Source: Streptomyces sp. SS1-1
Lineage (GTDB): Bacteria > Actinomycetota > Actinomycetes > Streptomycetales > Streptomycetaceae
Reading direction: 5' to 3'
Assembly (NCBI RefSeq): GCF_008973465.1
Contig: NZ_WBXN01000004.1
Location: 868,001 to 932,000, forward strand
DNA: 64,000 nucleotides
Shown here: positions 57,786 through 64,000 of the stretch, in pieces
How positions within the stretch are numbered: the first letter of the stretch is position 1
Layout: every line of letters starts with the position of its first letter
Position numbers and translations under genes: made by a program
The notes under the pieces: generated by a model
What the model saw: the letters and a program-made list of their open reading frames with translations, nothing else
What the model was told of the DNA's origin: nothing
Databases searched by the model: none

Positions 57786-60293
57786 ATGGGGACAAGTGGT
57801 GGTAGACCGCTCTCAGCGACAGAGAGGTCGGCCGTGGGTTCGAAGGACGAGCGGAGCGTGGCCCGGCAGGGGTTCGACGTGGCGGACGCCGTGCCCGTGC
57901 TGCTCGACGCCCGGGGCGTGGTGACCGGCTGGACCCGGGAGGCGGAACGGCTGCTGGGGTACCCCGCCGCCCGGGTCGTGGGGCACGGTGTCGCGGCGGT
58001 GCTGGCCGCGGACGACGCGGGCCGGGTGCCGGAGATGATGGACCGGTGCCGCGGCGACGGCGGCTGGGCCGGGCTGCTCACGGCGGTACACGCCGACGGC
58101 ACCGCGCTGCGCCTCATGGCCCGGATCACGCCGGCCCTGGACGACGGCGGGCCCTCGCGGCGGCTGCTGCTCCTGTCGGAGCTGGCGGGGGCGCCGGGCT
58201 GGGACATGAGCCGGCAGGTGCTGGAGCAGATGGTGACCCGCTCCCCCGTCGGCATAGCCGTCGTCGACACCGACCTGCGGTTCGTCTGGTCCAACCCGGC
58301 ACTCACCCAGTTCGGCGGCGGACCGCCGAGCAGCAGGCTGGGGCTGCGGCTCGGGGACATCCAGCCCGGTCTGGACGCCGAGAACATCGAGGCGCAGATC
58401 CGCCGGGTGCTCCTGACCGGTGAGCCCGTCGTCGGTTACGAGCACGTGGGGCAGGTCCGCTCCGCGCCGCTGCGGGAGACCGCGCACATGATGTCGTTCA
58501 CCCGGCTCGACGACGGGCACGGCAACCCCATGGGCGTGTACTACACGGTCGAGGACGTCACCGACCGGCACCGCACCCGTCAGCGCCTGGCCCTGCTCGA
58601 CCGGGCCGGCGAGCGCATCGGCCGCACGCTGGACGTCACCCGTACCGCACAGGAACTGGCCGACGTGGCCGTGCCGGGTCTCGCCGACGTCGTCGCCGTG
58701 GATCTGGTGGAGTCGGTGCTGAGCGGCGGTGAGCCGTCGGACGAGCCGCTGACCGGCAGGGACCGGGTGCCGCTGCGGCGCGCCGGGTACCGGTCGGTGA
58801 GCCGGCGGGCGCCGGAGGCGATCGTCGGCATCGGCGAGGTGGTCACCTATCCGTCCGGGTCGCCGCCGATCCGCACGCTCCGGACGGAGCGGTCCTGGCG
58901 GGAGCCGCGCCTGGACCCGCTGGGTGAGGCGTGGGCGGAGCACGCGCGCGGCGGAGGGGCCGCCATCTTCCTGGAGCTGGGGCTGCAGAGCGCGATGATC
59001 GTGCCGATCCGCGCACGGGGCGTGACCCTCGGCCTGACCACGTTCTTCCGGCGGCACCGCCAGGAGCCCTTCGAGCCGGACGACCTCAGCCTCGCCGAGG
59101 ACCTCGTGTCCCGGGCGGCGGTCTGCATCGACAACGCCCGCCGCTACAGCCGGGAACGCGACGCGGCGCTGGTCCTCCAGCGCAGCCTGCTGCCGCACCA
59201 TCTGCCCGAGCAGGACGCCCTGGAGGTGTCCGCCTGCTACCGCCCGGCCGACGAGCTGACCGGGCTGGGCGGCGACTGGTACGACGTCATCCCGCTGTCG
59301 GGCGCGCGGGTCGCCCTCGTGGTGGGCGAGGCCACGGGACACGGCATCGACGCGGCGGCGGCGATGGGGCGGCTGCGGACCGCCGTACGGACGCTGGCGG
59401 CGCTGGATCTGCCGCCGGACGAGGTGCTGGCGCATCTCGACGACCTGGTGGCACGGTCCGCGCGGGAGGAGGGCGTCGACCCGGGCTCGGCCGGGGCCGA
59501 CAACACGCTCGGGGTCGGGGCGGGCTGTGTGTACGTGGTGTACGACCCGGTGGACGGGACGTGCACGATGGCCGCCGCGGGGCATCCGGCGCCCGCGGTG
59601 GTGATGCCGGACGGGCACGTCACGTTCGTCGACCTGCCGCAGGGACCGCCGCTGGGGGTGGGCGGCCCGCCGTTCGAGGCGGTGGAACTGGCGCTGGCGG
59701 CGGGCAGCACGCTGGCCCTGTACACCGACGGGCTGCTGGCCGCCGGGGCGCGGTGGGCCGTGGACGCCGAACGGCAGCGGCTGCGGCTGGCCCTGGAGAA
59801 GCGGGCGGAGTCCCTCGATCTGCAGTGCCGGGCGGTGGTGGACGCGCTGGTGCCGGACCGGCCGTACGACGACGTGGCGCTGCTGCTCGCGCGGACGCGG
59901 GTGCTCGGCGACGGGCAGGTCGCCGAGTGGGACCTGGCCGCCGACCCGGCCGGGGTGGCCGACGCCCGCCGGACGGCGACCCGGCAGCTGACGGACTGGG
60001 GCCTCGACGACCTGGCGTTCACGACGGAGCTCGTGGTCAGCGAGCTGGTCACCAACGCCATCCGGTACGCCACCGGTCCCATCCGACTGCGTCTGATCAA
60101 GGAACGGGCGCTCTTCTGCGAGGTCTACGACGGCGGTGCGACCGCCCCGCATCTGCGGCACCCCCGCACCACCGACGAAGGGGGACGCGGGCTGCTGCTG
60201 GTGTCGCAGTTCACCCAGCAGTGGGGCACCCGGTTCGTCCCCGAGGGCAAGATCATCTGGGCCGAGCAGTCCCTGACGGACGCCCCGCCCTGA
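57786..60293 (+). CDS. SpoIIE-type PP2C phosphatase with two PAS domains, GAF and HATPase
   Basis: An 835-residue signalling phosphatase. PAS (about 25-120), second PAS (about 145-260), GAF-like region (about 270-440), SpoIIE/PP2C (about 450-680) and HATPase (about 700-835). PP2C motifs: GLGGDWYDVIPLSGARVALV, VGEATGHGIDAAAAMG, LALYTDGLLAAG and DVALLLARTRVLG. HATPase: TELVVSELVTNAIRYATGPI and GGRGLLLVSQFTQQWG. ATG at 57786; GTG at 57834 is an alternative. A second phosphatase gene follows, so the pair may act in one anti-sigma pathway. Confidence 0.9.
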   Translation: MGTSGGRPLSATERSAVGSKDERSVARQGFDVADAVPVLLDARGVVTGWTREAERLLGYPAARVVGHGVAAVLAADDAGRVPEMMDRCRGDGGWAGLLTAVHADGTALRLMARITPALDDGGPSRRLLLLSELAGAPGWDMSRQVLEQMVTRSPVGIAVVDTDLRFVWSNPALTQFGGGPPSSRLGLRLGDIQPGLDAENIEAQIRRVLLTGEPVVGYEHVGQVRSAPLRETAHMMSFTRLDDGHGNPMGVYYTVEDVTDRHRTRQRLALLDRAGERIGRTLDVTRTAQELADVAVPGLADVVAVDLVESVLSGGEPSDEPLTGRDRVPLRRAGYRSVSRRAPEAIVGIGEVVTYPSGSPPIRTLRTERSWREPRLDPLGEAWAEHARGGGAAIFLELGLQSAMIVPIRARGVTLGLTTFFRRHRQEPFEPDDLSLAEDLVSRAAVCIDNARRYSRERDAALVLQRSLLPHHLPEQDALEVSACYRPADELTGLGGDWYDVIPLSGARVALVVGEATGHGIDAAAAMGRLRTAVRTLAALDLPPDEVLAHLDDLVARSAREEGVDPGSAGADNTLGVGAGCVYVVYDPVDGTCTMAAAGHPAPAVVMPDGHVTFVDLPQGPPLGVGGPPFEAVELALAAGSTLALYTDGLLAAGARWAVDAERQRLRLALEKRAESLDLQCRAVVDALVPDRPYDDVALLLARTRVLGDGQVAEWDLAADPAGVADARRTATRQLTDWGLDDLAFTTELVVSELVTNAIRYATGPIRLRLIKERALFCEVYDGGATAPHLRHPRTTDEGGRGLLLVSQFTQQWGTRFVPEGKIIWAEQSLTDAPP

Positions 60294-60380
60294 CCTGCCC
60301 GATCGCCCTCCGCGCAGGACGGCGGTACAGATGACCCATAGCGTGCGAAACTGGTCGGATCACGGCGTGAGGCGGATGCC

Positions 60381-61607
60381 ATGGACGAGGTCGACTACGA
60401 GGCGGTCTTCCAGGCGCTGCCCGGCATGGTGGCCCTGCTGGACACCGATCTGGTCTACGTCGACGCCAACGAGGACTTCCAGCGGCTGTCCGGGCGCAGC
60501 CGGGAGCAGCTCGTCGGCCGCTACATCTTCGACGTGTTCCCGGACAACCCCGACAACCCCGCCGCGACCGGCATGCGCAACGTGCGGGCGTCCATGCTGC
60601 GCGTGGCGGAGACCGGCGAGCGCGACGCCATGGCGCTCCAGCGCTACGACGTGGAGGACGCGGGCAACCCGGGCCACTGGGAGGAGCGGTACTGGAGCCC
60701 GATCAACGCCCCCGTGACCGGGCCGGACGGGAAGGTCGCGTTCGTGCTGCACCGGGTGGAGGAGGTCACCGAGCTCATCCGGGTGCGGGGCGGCGCGGGC
60801 GTCGACAGCCGGGCCCGCGTCCTGGAGGCCGAGCTGTACACGCGGGCCCGGGAGCTCCAGGAGCTCAACGAGCGGCTGCGGCAGGCCCACGCCCGCGAGC
60901 GCGAGGTGGCGCTGGCGCTGCAGGAGGCGATGCTGCCCGCGAGCCGGCAGGTGGGCGACCACCGCACGGCGGTGCGCTACCGGCCGGCGGTGGGGGCGCT
61001 CAACGTGTGCGGGGACTGGTACGACCTGGTCGACCTGGTCGGCGGGCACCGCATCGGGGTGTCCGTGGGGGACGTCGTCGGGCACGGCCTGCGGGCGGCC
61101 GGCGTCATGGGGCAGCTGCGCAGCGCGCTGAGCGCCTCGTCGCGGGTGGCCGCGGGCCCGGCGCAGGCGCTGGACGTGCTCGGGCGGTACGCGCACGTCG
61201 TCGACGGGGCCGAATCGGCCACCGCGGTCACGACGTTCATCGACTTCGACGCCCGGACGATCGCGTACAGCAGCGCCGGTCACCCCCCGCCGGTCCTGGT
61301 GCACGCCGACGGCCGGGTGGAGTTCCTCGACCAGGCCACCGACACACCGCTCGACGCCCGCCCCGACCCGATCCGCCGGCCGCAGGCGGCCACGACCTAC
61401 GACGAGGGCGCGACGCTCGCGCTGTACACGGACGGTCTGATAGAGCGGCGGCGGGAGGACATCGACGTCGGTCTCGGCCGGCTCGCGCACGCGCTGGTCG
61501 AGCACCGCACCGCCGCCCCGGAGGAGCTGGCGGACGCCGTCCTGCTGGAGCTGCTGCCGCCGGGCGGCGCGACGGACGACACGGCCCTGGTCATCGTGCG
61601 GCTGTGA
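60381..61607 (+). CDS. SpoIIE-type PP2C phosphatase with PAS domain, no HATPase
   Basis: A 408-residue phosphatase: PAS (about 5-120, ALPGMVALLDTDLVYVDANE), a short coiled coil (about 150-175) and SpoIIE/PP2C (about 185-405) with NVCGDWYDLVDLVGGHRIGV, VGDVVGHGLRAAGVMG and TLALYTDGLIERRREDID. It lacks the anti-sigma HATPase found in the preceding phosphatase, so it can only dephosphorylate. ATG at 60381. The 286-bp gap after it (61608-61893) shows nothing assignable. Confidence 0.9.
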   Translation: MDEVDYEAVFQALPGMVALLDTDLVYVDANEDFQRLSGRSREQLVGRYIFDVFPDNPDNPAATGMRNVRASMLRVAETGERDAMALQRYDVEDAGNPGHWEERYWSPINAPVTGPDGKVAFVLHRVEEVTELIRVRGGAGVDSRARVLEAELYTRARELQELNERLRQAHAREREVALALQEAMLPASRQVGDHRTAVRYRPAVGALNVCGDWYDLVDLVGGHRIGVSVGDVVGHGLRAAGVMGQLRSALSASSRVAAGPAQALDVLGRYAHVVDGAESATAVTTFIDFDARTIAYSSAGHPPPVLVHADGRVEFLDQATDTPLDARPDPIRRPQAATTYDEGATLALYTDGLIERRREDIDVGLGRLAHALVEHRTAAPEELADAVLLELLPPGGATDDTALVIVRL

Positions 61608-61893
61608 CACGGGCGTACGGCCGGGAGGGTTCTGGTGGCCGTGATCACGCCAAACCCGGAGACCGGCTTGCCGCGCACCGGCTGCGGGGACGAGGCTGGT
61701 CCGGCGGTCCTCCCCACCCGCAACACCCGCCGCACACCGTCGGCCTGACCTGCCGTCAGGTGTCGGGACGCCCGCGGTCCGCGCCGGTTCCGGCGGCCGG
61801 ACCCTGCGCCTACACTGACACCCCCACGGCACGCTGGCTGACCTGCCAGAACATGGCGGCCCGAGCTGATCCGCCCGAGTGAGGAGCGCCCCT

Positions 61894-62619
61894 TTGTTCT
61901 ACTACGTCCTCAAATACGTGTTGTTGGGCCCTCTCCTGCGGCTGGTCTTCCGGCCGCGTATCGAAGGTCTGGAGCATGTGCCGCCGACGGGCGCGGCCAT
62001 CATCGCCGGCAACCACCTGTCGTTCTCCGACCACTTCCTGATGCCCGCGATCCTCAAGCGGCGCATCACGTTCCTCGCCAAGAAGGAGTACTTCACCGGC
62101 CCCGGCATCAAGGGCCGGCTGACCGCGGCCTTCTTCCGCAGCGCCGGGCAGATCCCGGTCGACCGCACGGGCAAGGAGGCCGGCCAGGCGGCGATCCGCG
62201 AGGGCCTCGGGGTGCTGCGCAAGGACGAACTCCTCGGCATCTACCCGGAGGGCACCCGCTCGCACGACGGCCGGCTCTACAAGGGCAAGGTCGGGGTCGC
62301 CGTGATGGCGCTCAAGGCCGGGGTGCCCGTGGTCCCGTGCGCGATGATCGGCACGTTCGAGGCGCAGCCGCCGGGCAAGGTCATCCCGAACATCCACCCG
62401 GTGACCATCCGCTTCGGCAAGCCGCTGGACTTCTCCCGCTACGCCGGGATGGAGAACGAGAAGGCGATCCTGCGGGCCGTGACCGACGAGATCATGTACG
62501 CCATCCTGTCGCTGTCCGAGCAGGAGTACGTCGACCAGTACGCGGCCGTCGCGAAGGCCGAGGAGGCCGCAGCCAAGGCGGAGCAGGGCCGCCGGTTCCC
62601 CCGCCTCCCGCTCAGGTGA
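61894..62619 (+). CDS. plsC: 1-acyl-sn-glycerol-3-phosphate acyltransferase (PlsC family)
   Basis: A 241-residue membrane-associated acyltransferase. Catalytic His41-x4-Asp46 in NHLSFSD, KKEYF, and EGTR (119-122) in GIYPEGTRSHDGRL match the PlsC motifs. TTG at 61894 gives the typical start MFYYVLKYV and has GAGGAG 7 nt upstream. It makes phosphatidic acid for lipid synthesis. Its last 8 bp overlap the convergent ureD gene, so the two transcripts must read through each other. Confidence 0.88.
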   Translation: MFYYVLKYVLLGPLLRLVFRPRIEGLEHVPPTGAAIIAGNHLSFSDHFLMPAILKRRITFLAKKEYFTGPGIKGRLTAAFFRSAGQIPVDRTGKEAGQAAIREGLGVLRKDELLGIYPEGTRSHDGRLYKGKVGVAVMALKAGVPVVPCAMIGTFEAQPPGKVIPNIHPVTIRFGKPLDFSRYAGMENEKAILRAVTDEIMYAILSLSEQEYVDQYAAVAKAEEAAAKAEQGRRFPRLPLR

Positions 62620-63381
62620 CCGGAGCGGCCGTACCGAGGAGGGTCAGGGCCTCGTCGAGCGTCGAGCGCAGCCGTCGCGCGTCCGCCGCGACCGCGCTCA
62701 CGAGCACCGCCGGTCCCGCCAGGGGCAGCACTGCGGCGCTCTCCCCCAGCGTCCGGGGCGCGACCGGATCGCTCGCGAACTCGGGCCGTACGACGAGGAG
62801 TTGCCCGACGGCTCGGTGACCGCCGAGTCCGGCCGGGCCGTCCCAGCCGCCCGGCGCGCCCGGCCCGCAGGCCAGTTCCTGATCGAGGACGAGCCGTCCC
62901 GCGACCCTCACCCGCAGCCGGCTCGCCAGCCGCCCCGGCTCCTCCCCCACCCGGCCGAGCACCTGCTCCTCGCGCAGCACGAGCCGTCCCGTGGCGCCCA
63001 CCTCGACCTCGGTCGTCACGGTCAGGTCGCTGCCGCACGCGGAGATCAACGGCTCGGGCAGCCAGTGCAGTTCGGCGCCGTCGGCCACCGAGAGACGGAC
63101 GTCGTAGCGGGCCCCGGCCTTGCCCTGCCCCGGCAGCGCGAGGGTGGCCGCCGCCGATCCGGCGCGCAGCCGGGCGCCGGGAAGCACCTCGGCGTCGACC
63201 GTGAAGTGGTCGCCGCCGAGCGGGCCGCTCATCGCCCCCACGAGCAGCACGTGCGCCTCGCCGCAGGTGCTCCGGGTCCGGCGCGGCGCGAGGGGCCCGT
63301 CGCCGTCGAGGACGGGCAGGGCGGTGCCGCCCCGCCCGTCCGGGCGGGCGACGATCCGGGCGCGGGCCCGTACCCCGGCGG

Positions 63382-63385
<4 letters not shown>
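62612..63385 (-). CDS. ureD: Urease accessory protein UreD
   Basis: A 257-residue urease accessory protein. Supporting wording: [58 protein letters not shown] and [20 protein letters not shown]. UreD with UreF and UreG loads nickel into urease. GTG at 63385 overlaps the ureG stop (GTGA), fitting ureG-ureD order on this strand. It overlaps the convergent plsC by 8 bp. Confidence 0.88.

Positions 63386-64000
<615 letters not shown>

Noticed and set aside
57813..60161. Long minus-strand open frame (about 782 codons) opposite the PAS/GAF phosphatase
   Set aside because: It is Arg/His/Gln-rich with no recognisable fold, and the plus strand carries intact PP2C and HATPase motifs.

Overview
This window reads as chromosomal DNA of a high-GC actinomycete, almost certainly a Streptomyces. 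The third codon position is almost always G or C, and GTG and TTG starts are common. Genes are often coupled through ATGA, GTGA or TTGA overlaps. The gene families also fit: several SpoIIE-type phosphatases, Tat-exported polysaccharide enzymes, MurT/GatD, DUF2804, DUF6213, and a GGGGCGCGGGGAACTGCGCG-type repeat that I remember as widespread in Streptomyces. I found no rRNA, tRNA, CRISPR array, insertion sequence, integrase or attachment site. The window edges cut a SulP transporter (left) and ureG (right).

Layout. (1) 1-2837: a SulP anion transporter coupled to an ArsR repressor, then a membrane-anchored metallophosphoesterase. (2) 2847-10207: a tightly packed six-gene minus-strand operon: quinoprotein-like propeller, WD40 propeller, GTP cyclohydrolase II, FGE/SUMF1-fold protein, flavin reductase, nitrilase. 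GTP cyclohydrolase II + WD-repeat protein + FGE-like protein is the signature I remember from toxoflavin/fervenulin (7-azapteridine) biosynthesis. No RibD-like deaminase or methyltransferase is present, so this may be a variant pathway. Three copies of the palindrome CGGAATTCCG lie just upstream. This is the strongest candidate for an undescribed system. (3) 10382-15274: a two-component system plus an extra response regulator, bracketed by two exported or membrane proteins with poly-aspartate tails. (4) 15323-21576: a DUF2804 protein, a small secreted protein, a cysteine-desulfurase-like PLP enzyme with a divergent LysR regulator, a frameshifted sarcosine oxidase gamma remnant, an Asp-nucleophile alpha/beta hydrolase and an IclR regulator. 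(5) 21856-24651: an alginate-lyase-family protein facing an unsaturated glucuronyl hydrolase, and a small Ser/Glu-rich protein. (6) 24710-31933: two xylose-type sugar-binding lipoproteins flanking a SpoIIE phosphatase, followed by the ABC ATPase and permease. (7) 31974-34529: DedA, DUF779, a phosphodiester glycosidase and a tiny membrane protein.

(8) 34697-39617: an acyl-CoA dehydrogenase pair with a quinone oxidoreductase, then an XRE-cupin regulator divergent from a thioredoxin-reductase-like flavoprotein. (9) 39619-39795: three 67-bp tandem repeats. (10) 39857-46272: ATP-dependent DNA ligase and NUDIX (coupled), succinate-semialdehyde dehydrogenase, DUF6213, an acyl-CoA dehydrogenase divergent from a TetR regulator, and peptide deformylase. 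(11) 46386-50850: MurT/GatD (lipid II amidation), phosphofructokinase, a CtaG-type oxidase assembly protein and a small membrane protein. (12) 50854-54938: a LytTR regulator, small membrane protein, acetate-type symporter and LytS kinase in one operon, which looks like a carboxylate sensing and uptake module. (13) 55026-57679: Lrp regulator, dimethylargininase and ornithine aminotransferase for arginine catabolism. (14) 57786-61607: two consecutive SpoIIE-type phosphatases. (15) 61894-64000: a PlsC acyltransferase convergent with ureD/ureG.

Functional assignments rest on motifs read in the translated sequence and on remembered family features. No database search was run.
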